A DNA stretch of 38,040 nt from assembly GCA_017421085.1 (NCBI GenBank), contig JAFQMU010000227.1, positions 1 to 38,040 of the forward strand. Reading direction: 5' to 3'. A program made the translations under genes and the position numbers. Origin of the DNA: Desulfovibrionaceae bacterium. Its GTDB lineage: Bacteria; Desulfobacterota; Desulfovibrionia; Desulfovibrionales; Desulfovibrionaceae. The notes under the pieces are model-generated. The model was not told where the DNA came from. It made no database searches and worked only from the letters and a program-made list of their open reading frames with translations. Each line of letters opens with the position of its first letter. Within the stretch, counting starts at the first letter, position 1. This document shows, one piece after another, positions 8,994 through 18,272 of the stretch.

Positions 8994-9375
8994 GTACTTT
9001 TTGCAAATTTCCATTAAACTTTATTTTGCCGCACTGCTTCCAGCAAATCCATTACAATGAAAATTTTAAATCAAATTTGTCAGTAATTCCAGCTCATCCC
9101 CAAATTTGAAGGACAGGTTGCTGCAAAAAGCTGTAGACATTCGCCCGGAAATATGTTTGTTATGCCCTGCCGGGCAACCGGCAAGGGCCGATCTGAAACT
9201 GTTTCCCTAAGCGGTGCATAAGGCAGTTTCAGACCAGGCCCTTTTTATTGGGCCATAAAAAATTCCCATCATTAATATCATTTGGTTGTTCCATAGGGCT
9301 GAACCGCCGATTTCCTTTTACTTCACTCTGGTCAAATTGCAAAATCTGCGCTAAATTATATTGTGGAGTATATTT
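8994..9375. other. Divergent intergenic region with three consecutive stem-loops
   Basis: This gap between the S10 promoter (leftward) and the DsbD-like gene (rightward) has no convincing ORF. Three hairpins lie in a row. The first is 9165-9187 (CCCTGCCGG pairing with CCGGCA-A-GGG around a GCAA tetraloop). The second is 9192-9233 (10-bp TCTGAAACTG/CAGTTTCAGA stem with a 22-base loop). The third is 9237-9254 (GGCCC/GGGCC with a T-rich loop). Their direction is unclear. They could form a small RNA, a 5' leader element of the DsbD-like gene, or remnants of a terminator. The rest of the gap is A/T-rich and unassigned. Confidence 0.4.
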
Positions 9376-11322
9376 GTGAATAAAAATCATCGGCATATTC
9401 GTCTGACAGGCGCAGCTCACCGGCTTGCTTCATTGCTGCTGCTGATCTGTCTTGCCTGCGGTTCAGCCCAGGCACAGGGCATTGTTTTTTCCGGTCAGAA
9501 GGCAAACGCCCTTCCGGTGCAGTTCAGTCATTCAGTCTATCGCCTTGACTCGGATCCGCAGGCCCGGCTGATCGCGCTTGAGTTTACGCCTGTTCACGGT
9601 CACTACGCCTACGCCAATGATCCGGGGGAAGCGGCAGGCCGCCCCACCAGCGTGAAACCGATTTTCAAAACCGCTCCGGACCTCCCCCCCCCGGATTACA
9701 AACTCATTTACCCCCTGGGAAAGCAAATTGCGGATATTTATTCCGGAGGAAAACAGGTAAATGTGTATGACGGCCCCACTTCTATTTTTATAGCTGTTTA
9801 CCCGGCTAAAGAAAATGGCCTTTCAGACGCTGTGCCCAGCCGGGAAGACCCCGCCGCCTCGGCCGACTCTACAAACGGGATATTCACCAATGGCAGGCTT
9901 GATGTTGAGTTGGAAGTTCAGATGCTCATCTGTTCCCTCACCAACTGCACCCCGGTAAAAAAACTCATTCCTGTAAAGCTTGCCGCCGATGCCTCTCTGG
10001 CCTCGGCTGAGGCTCAGCCTTGGTGGCCTGAATATGCCGAAGCCCTCAAAATAATTCAAAACACCATGCCTGCCCTGAGCCCGGTGTACGACTCGCCCGG
10101 GCTGGAAATTGAAAGCTTGGGAAAGGCCGTGTTTTTCGGGCTGATTGCAGGTTTAATCTTAAATTTCATGCCCTGCGTGTTCCCTGTGGTCAGCCTGAAG
10201 CTGCTTTCATTCATCATAGCCCTGGGTCAGCCCGATGCCGAGAAGCGCATCCGCGCCTTCCGCCATCAGAATCTGATGTTTTCGCTGGGGGTGCTTGTCT
10301 GGTTTTCACTGCTGTCAGCCCTGCTTTCGGCCATGGACTTGCTGTGGGGGCAGATTTTTCAAAGTCAGATAATGGTTCTGGTCATTCTGCTGCTGGTGTT
10401 TGCCCTTACCCTCAGCCTGTTTGGGCTGTTCATGCTTCCTTCATTCGCCTTCAGAGAAAAACAGGGCCAAATGAGCAAACGCAGCGCCTTTATTACCGGA
10501 ATGCTCTCCACCTGCCTCGCCACCCCGTGCAGCGGTCCCTTGCTCGGCGGGGTGCTGGGCTGGAGTTTCAACCAGTCGCAGCCCACTCTGGGGATTGTTT
10601 TTCTGGCGGTAGGCCTGGGCATGGCCAGCCCCTATCTTTTTCTGGCGCTCTTCCCCAAAATGGGGCGCTATTTTCCCAAGCCGGGTCCCTGGCTCGCCAG
10701 ACTGGAAGTATCCCTGGGCTTCTTTTTGCTGCTTACCTGCGTCTACCTGTTCAGCCTGCTCACCAGCGAAATGAAAATGGGGGCCGGGCTGGGGCTGGCT
10801 CTGCTCTTCTGTCTGGGCCTGCTCTGGGGCAGAAGGCAGAATGCTCACGGAATGAACATTATTTTCTACTGGCGCTCACTTCTGGCCTGTGTTCTGGTTT
10901 TGGCAGCATTTATGGTCATCTGGAACCATGTGCTCTTCAGAGAAAGAGAAAATCGCTGGGTTCCCTATTCAGAAGAACTGTTCATGCGCGAAAGCTCACA
11001 AAAAAACATCGTAATTGACTTTACCGCTGACTGGTGCCCCAACTGCAAGCTGCTTGAGCGCACGGTTTTCACTGAAGAGCGGATGGAAGAATGGGAAAAT
11101 AAATATAATGTACTGTTCATGCAGGTTGACCTGACCCATGACAACCCGGCGGGTTACGCCCTGCTCTCGGCCCTGAACAGCAGCAGCATTCCTGTTGTAG
11201 CTCTTTTCCCCCGGCAGGCAGACATCGACGCCCCCCTTTCTCCCATTGTTTTGCGCGATCTGTTCGGCCCGGCCCGCCTGGAAGAGGCTGCGGAAAAGGC
11301 CTGGTCAAACCCGGACGGATAA
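9376..11322 (+). CDS. DsbD-family thiol:disulfide interchange protein
   Basis: DsbD-family proteins carry electrons from cytoplasmic thioredoxin across the inner membrane to periplasmic disulfide reductases. From a GTG at 9376 (GGAG 7 bases upstream; the TTG at 9361 has none) the protein has 648 residues. It has a signal peptide (about 1-34), a periplasmic domain with a Cys186/Cys191 pair (ICSLTNC), and a multi-helix membrane domain (about 250-520) with the redox cysteines Cys267 (NFMPCVFP) and Cys385 (ATPCSGPLLGG). A C-terminal thioredoxin-like domain has the CPNC motif (Cys554/Cys557, ADWCPNCKLLE). The three-domain design matches DsbD/ScsB. Which of these it is, and its periplasmic partner, cannot be told; no partner gene is adjacent. 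Confidence 0.9.
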   Translation: MNKNHRHIRLTGAAHRLASLLLLICLACGSAQAQGIVFSGQKANALPVQFSHSVYRLDSDPQARLIALEFTPVHGHYAYANDPGEAAGRPTSVKPIFKTAPDLPPPDYKLIYPLGKQIADIYSGGKQVNVYDGPTSIFIAVYPAKENGLSDAVPSREDPAASADSTNGIFTNGRLDVELEVQMLICSLTNCTPVKKLIPVKLAADASLASAEAQPWWPEYAEALKIIQNTMPALSPVYDSPGLEIESLGKAVFFGLIAGLILNFMPCVFPVVSLKLLSFIIALGQPDAEKRIRAFRHQNLMFSLGVLVWFSLLSALLSAMDLLWGQIFQSQIMVLVILLLVFALTLSLFGLFMLPSFAFREKQGQMSKRSAFITGMLSTCLATPCSGPLLGGVLGWSFNQSQPTLGIVFLAVGLGMASPYLFLALFPKMGRYFPKPGPWLARLEVSLGFFLLLTCVYLFSLLTSEMKMGAGLGLALLFCLGLLWGRRQNAHGMNIIFYWRSLLACVLVLAAFMVIWNHVLFRERENRWVPYSEELFMRESSQKNIVIDFTADWCPNCKLLERTVFTEERMEEWENKYNVLFMQVDLTHDNPAGYALLSALNSSSIPVVALFPRQADIDAPLSPIVLRDLFGPARLEEAAEKAWSNPDG

Positions 11323-11395
11323 GACCGGAGCGTCAGACAAACCCTGTTGCGCAAACCGCTGTCTGCTGTTAAATAATGGCCTGGCGAGGTAAATA

Positions 11396-12325
11396 ATGAC
11401 TCGAAAACAGTGTTATATTCTTCTGGGGATAAGCGAGGGCAGCAGCCTTGACGAGGTGAAGCGGGCCTACCGCAAACGCGCTTTCGAGTTGCACCCCGAT
11501 CTCAACCCCGCCCCTGATGCCGGCAGAAAATTTCAACAGCTCAATGAAGCCTATGTGCTGCTGCTGAGCTTTCTTGAAGAAGAAAACAATTTAAGCGCCC
11601 ATGTCAGACGCTTTGCCGGGTTTGCCAGAAAACAGCCGGAAGCGGGCGCAGCCCCCTCCCAACCGAGGGAGAACCCGGCCCGCCCCGGCCCGACAGACGG
11701 AAATTTCAATTCCGCATCCGATCCGGCCCAAAATCGGGGGAAAAACACTGAATCATCCGGGCCAGGCCGCCAAAATTCCGGAGCAGGCGCCACTCAGTCG
11801 GCTTCCGCCCGGACGGCCAGACAAACCGCCGGTCAGAGCAGTCCTCCCCCCCCAGGACAGGGGCTTTTTTTCAATAAATCGGATGACGAATCGCACTTAA
11901 GCCGGGAAGAAGTGCTTTCCGGAGTTCTGCGCGACCCGTTCGCCCGCCGGGTATTTGAAGATATTTACAGTGAAATAAGACAAAGCGGCAGAAAGGCCGG
12001 AGAAATTATCCAGAAAAGCGGCCGCGACATTGCGGAACTCTTTCCGGCCCGAAGCGCCCGTGGTGTGGTCAACTCAGTTAAAGGCTGGCTGCGCCGCCAG
12101 ATAGACGATGAACAGACTGTTGCAGTTCCCGTGCACAGTCTGCGCCCGGGAATGCGCATCCGCCTGCAGATTCAGCAGGGCATGTCGGGAGAGGTGCAGA
12201 ACATAGAGGTGACCATTCCCCTGGATTACACGCCAGGCAGGCCGGTGCGTCTGAAAGGACTGGGCAAAAAAATAGGTCCATGGCTGGGTGACTTATATTT
12301 AAGAATTGTTCCAAAAGACGCCTGA
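11396..12325 (+). CDS. J-domain (DnaJ/CbpA-like) co-chaperone
   Basis: The 309-residue protein has an N-terminal J domain (about 4-70) with the HPD motif at 33-35 (FELHPDLNPAPDAGRKFQQLNEAY), which stimulates Hsp70 ATPase activity. A central stretch (about 75-165) is rich in Pro, Gly, Ser and Gln and looks disordered. The C-terminal part (about 245-309) resembles the substrate-binding beta domain of DnaJ/CbpA (MRIRLQIQQGMSGEVQ, VTIPLDYTPGRPVRLKGLGK, GDLYLRIV). It lacks the cysteine-rich zinc domain, so it is not a full DnaJ. The ATG follows a GAGG. It is 73 nt downstream of the DsbD-like gene and likely co-transcribed. Confidence 0.85.
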   Translation: MTRKQCYILLGISEGSSLDEVKRAYRKRAFELHPDLNPAPDAGRKFQQLNEAYVLLLSFLEEENNLSAHVRRFAGFARKQPEAGAAPSQPRENPARPGPTDGNFNSASDPAQNRGKNTESSGPGRQNSGAGATQSASARTARQTAGQSSPPPPGQGLFFNKSDDESHLSREEVLSGVLRDPFARRVFEDIYSEIRQSGRKAGEIIQKSGRDIAELFPARSARGVVNSVKGWLRRQIDDEQTVAVPVHSLRPGMRIRLQIQQGMSGEVQNIEVTIPLDYTPGRPVRLKGLGKKIGPWLGDLYLRIVPKDA

Positions 12326-12490
12326 CCCCGTTACAGGGCAGGCCCAGGCCCAAACGAAACGGCGGACGACCTTCAGACATCATTCCCGCCGGGGCAGGGC
12401 ATACAGGCCTTGGCCGCTGCCTGTCTGAAACAGGCCCGGGGGTTGGCTGTCTGGATTTTTACAACGATATCCGCTTAAACAGGAGACACC

Positions 12491-13846
12491 ATGTCTTTTT
12501 TATCGGGCAGCCCGCTGAAAACAGCATTACGCTGCATTCTGATTCTGATATTGGCAATGATTGGAGCAGGCCTGCTTTATTCCGATGAAATAGGCCAAAT
12601 TTACCGCGACTGGAAAACCGGAGGAAGCTCTGAGGAGAGCATCGCCATCCCCCAGCCCCCGGGTGTGGATAACCCGGAAATAAATGCGCCTTCCCCCAAC
12701 CCTGCTCCGCAGGCTTCCAGCGGGCCCGGCTACGGCCTGCCAGATCCTTCCGGTATTTTTGAGCAGACAGTTCCTGGTTCGCATCTTGCCATGTCTGCCC
12801 CCGATGAACTTAATACGCCTGCCTCGGAGACAGATAGCGACACGGCAGGGCGCGATATCAATCTCCAAGATGAGGAAAACGTTCTCCTGTCTGAAGGAGA
12901 AAACGCCTCAGCAACGCCTCTTACCTCCAGCCGGGAAGACGCTTCTTCCCCGGTATCAGAGTCCGAACCTGTAGGCGGCATGGAAATAATCACCTCCAGC
13001 GGGCAGCGGGTGCAGGTGGGCGGCACCGCCCCATTACAACATCAGGACAGCATCATTACCCGGCGTTACATTTATGATCTGGCCGGATTTCTGGTAAACG
13101 CCTACTATCCGCCCGGAACCCATCGAAATGCAGTGAAAAACGGCTACATCAACGCCTCACTGCTTAATCTCAATGTTCATTACGGGGCGGACACCCGCCG
13201 CCACTTCGGACGCGCCCGGGCGGCTGTTTTGCGCTATGTGCTTTCTCCCTCCATGCTGGAAGGGCTGTACAGACTGTATAAAAACGACTTTCTGAACGCC
13301 ATGCAGGAGCTTGCCGGGCAGCAGAACCGCCGGCTTGGCGGGAAAATGCGGAAAATGACCGATTCCGAGCAAAAACGGATGTTTGCCGACTATGCCGTTT
13401 ATACGGAAAGTCTGGCCGCCTTGTTCGAGGCCTGCGCCGCCAGTCCGGCAATCAGGGAAAAACTCGATGCATATTATGATGCAGCAGCCCTGGCGGTTCG
13501 CAATAACCAAATTTATATTGAAGCCAGTATTGCATATGATCAGGCCGGTTCTGCGAATAGTAATGAAGTAAAAGCAGCCCTCAGCCAGGCAAAAGCGGCT
13601 TACGACAGCAGCTTCCATGCACGGGAAGACGCACGCGACGCCCTGCTGGTCAGCCTTAAACGCTACCCGGGCGTGCGCGCACTCGGCGACCCGAATATCC
13701 TGTATGGCGCAGGCTGGATAAAACGCCGCCTGGCAGACGGCAGCGCAAGCTCCGATACCCTCTCAGCAGTTTCGCGCATCCTGCACAATCTTTCAGATGC
13801 AATGAACAAACTGGCAACCGGCGCTGCCGGGAGAGGAGGAGCCTGA
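12491..13846 (+). CDS. Membrane-anchored protein of unknown function
   Basis: I do not recognise a family. The 451-residue product has one N-terminal transmembrane segment (about 12-30, LRCILILILAMIGAGLLY). A long Pro/Ser/Glu-rich, probably disordered extracytoplasmic linker follows (about 40-175). A largely alpha-helical C-terminal region (about 185-445) is rich in Ala, Arg and Tyr, with the stretch YIYDLAGFLVNAYYPPGTHR at its start. An AGGAGA Shine-Dalgarno precedes the ATG. The stop overlaps the cobU start by one base (TGATG), so the two are translationally coupled even though no functional link is obvious. The 165 nt upstream contain no gene. Confidence 0.75.
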   Translation: MSFLSGSPLKTALRCILILILAMIGAGLLYSDEIGQIYRDWKTGGSSEESIAIPQPPGVDNPEINAPSPNPAPQASSGPGYGLPDPSGIFEQTVPGSHLAMSAPDELNTPASETDSDTAGRDINLQDEENVLLSEGENASATPLTSSREDASSPVSESEPVGGMEIITSSGQRVQVGGTAPLQHQDSIITRRYIYDLAGFLVNAYYPPGTHRNAVKNGYINASLLNLNVHYGADTRRHFGRARAAVLRYVLSPSMLEGLYRLYKNDFLNAMQELAGQQNRRLGGKMRKMTDSEQKRMFADYAVYTESLAALFEACAASPAIREKLDAYYDAAALAVRNNQIYIEASIAYDQAGSANSNEVKAALSQAKAAYDSSFHAREDARDALLVSLKRYPGVRALGDPNILYGAGWIKRRLADGSASSDTLSAVSRILHNLSDAMNKLATGAAGRGGA

Positions 13847-14373
13847 TGCTGACCCTGGTTCTGGGAGGCAGGCGCAGCGGCAAAAGCAGCTGGGCGGAAA
13901 ACAGGGCTTTAAGCTACTCCGGCAGGGATCTGGTTTATCTTGCCACCTGTCTGCCACGTGACGCTGCAATGCGACAGCGGGTGCTCCGACATCAGGAGCG
14001 CCGGGCCGCACACGCCCGCCCCTGGACTCTGCGGGAAGAGCCCGTTGCACTGCCAGAAGCTCTGAAAGAAATTGAACAGAATCATCCCGGCTGCACTGTG
14101 CTGCTAGACTGTCTATCCCTGTGGCTGGCTAACCTTATGGAAAAGAGCAGCAATGAAGAAATTGAGGCTGAAACGGACAGACTGCTCAGCGTCATGCAGG
14201 GCTTCAACGGCAACCTGATAGTTGTGAGCAATGAAGTAGGACTCGGAGTGGCCCCGGCTAACGAAGTGGGAAACCGCTTCGCAGACCTGGCAGGCGCAAT
14301 TAATCAGAAAGCCGCCCTGGCGGCAGACGAGGTGGTTTTCATTGCCGCGGGCCTGCCGCTTTATTTAAAATAA
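13846..14373 (+). CDS. cobU: Adenosylcobinamide kinase / adenosylcobinamide-phosphate guanylyltransferase
   Basis: CobU phosphorylates adenosylcobinamide and then transfers GMP to it, preparing the nucleotide-loop assembly of cobalamin. The 175-residue product starts with the family P-loop GGRRSGKSSWAE (residues 7-14 core), has LLDCLSLWLANL, and the signature VSNEVGLGVAPANEVGNRFAD near the C-terminus. A GGAGGAG lies just before the ATG, which overlaps the preceding stop. It may serve the cobalamin-dependent ribonucleotide reductase encoded about 18 kb away. No other cob gene is in the window. Confidence 0.93.
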   Translation: MLTLVLGGRRSGKSSWAENRALSYSGRDLVYLATCLPRDAAMRQRVLRHQERRAAHARPWTLREEPVALPEALKEIEQNHPGCTVLLDCLSLWLANLMEKSSNEEIEAETDRLLSVMQGFNGNLIVVSNEVGLGVAPANEVGNRFADLAGAINQKAALAADEVVFIAAGLPLYLK

Positions 14374-14389
14374 AACAAATGAGGATAAT

Positions 14390-15499
14390 ATGCAGGAATC
14401 TACAGTTTATTTTACCGGACTGCGAGCCCGCAGCGAGCGCGACAATAAAATCAGCAAGGTGGCCCGCCTGATTGATGCCACAGGTTATGCAGGAAATCTT
14501 GACCCTGAAGACCTGATTGCAATCAAAATACATTTCGGAGAGCGCGGCAACGATTCGTACATCAACCCCAGGTTCGCCCGGGTAGCAGTGGATAAAATCA
14601 GAGATGCCGGAGCCAAACCATTTATTACTGATACAAACACCCTTTATAAGGGCAGCCGCCATAATTCGGTTGACCATCTGCATACTGCGCTGGAAAACGG
14701 ATTTTCCTTCGCCACCGTAAATGCCCCCCTGATTATCGGCGATGGGCTGAGCGGCGCCTTCAGTAAAGATGTGGCCGTAAACGGCAGGCATTTCAGCACG
14801 GTGAAAATTGCCGGGGTGATGGAAGAAGCCGACGGCATGTTTGTAATGTCCCACTTCAAAGGGCATCAATCCAGCGGTTTCGGCGGGGCAATAAAAAACC
14901 TGGCCATGGGCTGCGCCACTGCGCAGGGTAAAAAGGATCAGCACGCCGCTAAATTCGAGGTTGAACCGCAGCTCTGCGTAGCCTGTCAGGCCTGCCTGAA
15001 CTCCTGCCCGACCAATGCAATCTCCATCCAGAAAGGCAAGGCGGTAATTTCCCCGGAAATCTGCATCGGCTGCGGCGAATGCATGACTGTCTGCCCGACC
15101 TCCGCCATCAGCCTGAACTGGGAAACCGAACTCCAGGGCTTCATCGAACGAATGGTGGAATACGCCCTGGGCGCAGTGCAGGGAAAACAGCGCAAGACCG
15201 CTTACATAAACTTCCTGACCGATATTACCCCCGACTGCGACTGCGTGCCCTGGTCAGACGCCCCCATTGTGCCGGACATCGGCATTGCCGCTTCTCTCGA
15301 CCCGGTGGCCCTCGACCAGGCCTGCCTCGACATGGTAAACCAGCAGCAGGGCTGCGGCGACTCATTGCTCAAGTGCGGGCATGCGGCCGGTGAAGACAAA
15401 TTCAAGGGCGTGTGGTCCTACACAATTGGAGAACATCAGCTTGCCTACGCCGAAAGCCTCGGGCTGGGCAGCCGCACCTACCGGCTGGTGGAGATATAA
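14390..15499 (+). CDS. DUF362-type protein with two [4Fe-4S] clusters
   Basis: The 369-residue product joins a DUF362 domain (about 1-180, with IKIHFGERGNDSYINPRF and HFKGHQSSGFGGAIKNLAMG) to a two-cluster ferredoxin insert. Cluster 1 cysteines are 196, 199, 202 and 206 (CVACQACLNSCP) and cluster 2 cysteines are 225, 228, 231 and 235 (CIGCGECMTVCP). A C-terminal DUF362-like part follows, with Cys-rich DCDCVPWSD at about 282-290. Such proteins are common in anaerobes and their reaction is not established. There is no signal peptide, so it is probably cytoplasmic. It follows cobU by 16 nt and is likely in the same operon. Confidence 0.85.
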   Translation: MQESTVYFTGLRARSERDNKISKVARLIDATGYAGNLDPEDLIAIKIHFGERGNDSYINPRFARVAVDKIRDAGAKPFITDTNTLYKGSRHNSVDHLHTALENGFSFATVNAPLIIGDGLSGAFSKDVAVNGRHFSTVKIAGVMEEADGMFVMSHFKGHQSSGFGGAIKNLAMGCATAQGKKDQHAAKFEVEPQLCVACQACLNSCPTNAISIQKGKAVISPEICIGCGECMTVCPTSAISLNWETELQGFIERMVEYALGAVQGKQRKTAYINFLTDITPDCDCVPWSDAPIVPDIGIAASLDPVALDQACLDMVNQQQGCGDSLLKCGHAAGEDKFKGVWSYTIGEHQLAYAESLGLGSRTYRLVEI

Positions 15500-15683
15500 T
15501 TGACCGGTAACCGTGACGCCGCCTGAAAACAGGGCTGAACAGAAGTCTGCCCGGCAGGCTGCGCCCCGCTCTTAACTAAGATATTCCGAATTATGCGCCG
15601 GCAGCTATGAAGGCTGCAGGCGTCTGCTGTACAGATTATAATAAACAGAGCAGAGAGCAATTATCGCTTAAAAGGCTTTCACC

Positions 15684-17018
15684 ATGTTTGCAACATTTGA
15701 AAACCACTGCCGCTTCACAAATTATGAACAGCTGGAAGAATACCTGAACAGCCTGGGCCTTTTTCACATGGATTTCGGTCTGGAGCGGGTAAGACTGGCG
15801 CTCAGTATTCTCTTTCCCAATGGGCTCCCCTGCAAAAGCGCCCAGATTATCGGCACTAACGGCAAAGGCTCCACCGCTCACTTTCTGGCCTCTCTTTCCC
15901 GCGCCCACGGCATCAGCGCCGGGCTGTTCACATCTCCCCATCTGCTGAGCGTGCGCGAACGGGTGCGGGTGAACGGAAAACAACTTCCGGAAGCCGAGTG
16001 GCTGGCCTGCGCCAATATTGCAGATGCGGCACAGCAGCAAAATCCCGATGCCCCCCTCACATATTTTGAATTTGTATTCGCAATAGCTCTGATCGCGTTC
16101 GCCCGGGCCGGGGTAAAACTGGCTGTGCTCGAAGCCGGGCTGGGCGGAGAGTATGACGCCACCAGCGCCATAACCGCCGATATGGTTCTTTTCACCCCCA
16201 TCGACTTTGATCATGAGCAGATTCTGGGAAATACCCTTGCGGAAATCGCAGCCACCAAGGCCGGGGCAGTCCGGCCGGGGCAGATTCTGCTTACCGCGCC
16301 CCAGAGTCCTGAAGCCCTGGAAGTCATGCGGGCAAAGGCCCGCGTTGCGGATAACCGCCTGCTCAAGCCCTCTGCCCGGCAAAAATTTGACTACCAGCTG
16401 GGCCTGCCGGGCTGTCAGCAAAGCGGCAACGCCCTGCTGGCCCTTACCGGTTATATGCAGCTCGCTCAAAAATTTTCCTGGCCCATGTATAAACCGGCCA
16501 TAGTCAGGGCCCTGAAAAACACTTTCATACCCGGCCGGATGCAACTGATAAACCCCATTCTTAACAGACCGCCCATCCTGCTGGACGGCGCCCACCACCA
16601 GCACGCCTTTGAGGCATTGAACAAAAATATTGAAGCCTACAGGCTGCGCCCGCGCTGCCTGATTTTCAGCTGTATGAGCGACAAGCGTCTTGATGCAGCC
16701 ATAAGCATGCTCCCGGCCTGGACAGACGGCCCAATTTTTGTTCCTCCCATTGCAAATAACCCCCGGTCCGTCTGCCCACAAAAACTGGCCGACCGAATCG
16801 GACCGAAAGCCCGTCCTACAGGCAGCCTGAAAGAAGCCCTGCATCTGGCCGGACAAGAGCCCGCCCGCGCCTGCCCGCCCACTGTTCCGGGCGGCTGGCC
16901 CGAAGAGCTGAGAAGCCCGGTTCTTATCTGCGGCTCGCTTTATCTGCTGGGAGAATTCTTCCGTCTGCACCCTGGATTTCTGGAACCGGGAAGGCAAAAC
17001 AACACTGCCTGCGGCTGA
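15684..17018 (+). CDS. folC: Folylpolyglutamate synthase / dihydrofolate synthase family protein
   Basis: FolC adds glutamate to dihydropteroate and folates using ATP. The 444-residue product has the Mur-ligase-type ATP loop GTNGKGSTAHFL (57-64 core), then the substrate motif LFTSPHLLSVRERVRVNG, the central GLGGEYDATSAI, and FTPIDFDHEQILGNTLAEIA, which are all FolC landmarks. The C-terminal motif usually written DGAHNP reads DGAHHQ here, a small departure. It has its own 184-nt upstream gap (15500-15683), in which I see no gene or clear site. Confidence 0.9.
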   Translation: MFATFENHCRFTNYEQLEEYLNSLGLFHMDFGLERVRLALSILFPNGLPCKSAQIIGTNGKGSTAHFLASLSRAHGISAGLFTSPHLLSVRERVRVNGKQLPEAEWLACANIADAAQQQNPDAPLTYFEFVFAIALIAFARAGVKLAVLEAGLGGEYDATSAITADMVLFTPIDFDHEQILGNTLAEIAATKAGAVRPGQILLTAPQSPEALEVMRAKARVADNRLLKPSARQKFDYQLGLPGCQQSGNALLALTGYMQLAQKFSWPMYKPAIVRALKNTFIPGRMQLINPILNRPPILLDGAHHQHAFEALNKNIEAYRLRPRCLIFSCMSDKRLDAAISMLPAWTDGPIFVPPIANNPRSVCPQKLADRIGPKARPTGSLKEALHLAGQEPARACPPTVPGGWPEELRSPVLICGSLYLLGEFFRLHPGFLEPGRQNNTACG

Positions 17019-17118
17019 GTGAGCGTGAGCGTTCCGCGAGCAGTTCACAGGCACAGCGGTTCTCAATCAACCTGTCATAAAAATTGTCAAGCGCTGCCAA
17101 GTCGGATATAAAACTGCC

Positions 17119-18198
17119 ATGTACAAGGTGCTGCACATCGTAAAGGCGCTGGGCCTGGGCGGAACGGAAAAAGTCATGCAACTCATGGCGCTGGGGCTGC
17201 GCGGCAGCCGGTTTGAACCGGCCGTTTTCAGCCTGCAGGACGGAGCACGCGCCGCCATGCTTCAGGATGGCGGCATAGATGTTAAGATTTCCGACAGACT
17301 GTTTGAATATATTCTTGAGCAGCGCCCGCACATCGTGCATGTGCACCGGGCGGGCTGGCCCGAACCGGGGCTGATGCGCCCCATTGCAGCCGCCCGCCTG
17401 CGTCTGGCCCGCCAGACAGGAAGCAGCTTCAAACTGCTTGAAACCAACGTCTTTGGACGGCATGACCCTTCCCCCGAAGGAAAAACTTTTGATACCACCC
17501 TGTTCGTATCGCATTTCTGCGCACAGCGCTTCGCACGCCTGCACCAACTCCCGGCGGAGCCGCCCCGGCGTCAGGTGCTGTATAACCCCATTGACTATGC
17601 GACAATTTCCGCCCAAACCCTCCCGCCGGCACAGCGCGATTACAGCCGCCCTGTGGCAGGCAGGGTGTCGCGTCCCGATCCGGGCAAATGGTCAAATCTG
17701 GCCCTGGACTGGCTGCCGTCGGTATGCGCTGAAATTCCCGGCTTTCGTTACAAAATTATCGGAGGAATAGAACCGGCGGTGCAGTTTGTGCAAAAACACA
17801 GGCTTGAACAACAGGTGGAATTTCTCCCCGCCTTCCTCAACGATTCGGCGCTGGCCGGATTTCTGGATGGTCTGTCTGTTTTCGCCCATGCCAACGATAC
17901 CGGAGAAAGCTTCGGACTGGTAATTGCCGAGGCTATGGCCGCAGGTCTGCCGGTGATTACTCACCCGGCTGCCGGTGAGCGCGACAATGCCCAGCTTGAG
18001 CTGGTGGAGCACGGCAAAACCGGACTGATTGCAGGAAATGCTGAGGAATATGCCGCTGCCGTCATCTGGCTGCTCAATCATCCGGCGGAAGCAAGGCGCA
18101 TGGGCGCAGCAGGACGGGAAAAAGCCGCCAGGGAATATGCCCAGGAGGTAATCGCTGCAAAGCTCATAAAAATTTATGAAGACCTCTTAAAGGAATAA
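17119..18198 (+). CDS. Family 4 (GT-B) glycosyltransferase
   Basis: The 359-residue product has the GT-B two-domain design of GT4 enzymes. The N-terminal acceptor domain starts VLHIVKALGLGGTEKVMQ, and the C-terminal nucleotide-sugar domain has the E-x7-E motif in GESFGLVIAEAMAAGLPVITH (about 265-285). It is a retaining glycosyltransferase, probably acting at the cytoplasmic membrane on lipopolysaccharide or another surface glycan. Sugar and acceptor cannot be read from sequence. It stands alone between folC and the tyrA-like gene with 100-nt and 74-nt gaps and no strong Shine-Dalgarno. Confidence 0.85.
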   Translation: MYKVLHIVKALGLGGTEKVMQLMALGLRGSRFEPAVFSLQDGARAAMLQDGGIDVKISDRLFEYILEQRPHIVHVHRAGWPEPGLMRPIAAARLRLARQTGSSFKLLETNVFGRHDPSPEGKTFDTTLFVSHFCAQRFARLHQLPAEPPRRQVLYNPIDYATISAQTLPPAQRDYSRPVAGRVSRPDPGKWSNLALDWLPSVCAEIPGFRYKIIGGIEPAVQFVQKHRLEQQVEFLPAFLNDSALAGFLDGLSVFAHANDTGESFGLVIAEAMAAGLPVITHPAAGERDNAQLELVEHGKTGLIAGNAEEYAAAVIWLLNHPAEARRMGAAGREKAAREYAQEVIAAKLIKIYEDLLKE

Positions 18199-18272
18199 AA
18201 AGCAAAACCGCCGCCCAGTTTTAATCTGCTGCGGCTGTTTCCGAATGAAAATAAAACATCATATCTTAAAAT

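Noticed and set aside
15636-17066. 476-codon open frame on the minus strand
   Set aside because: It is the antisense of folC and shows composition typical of a shadow frame.
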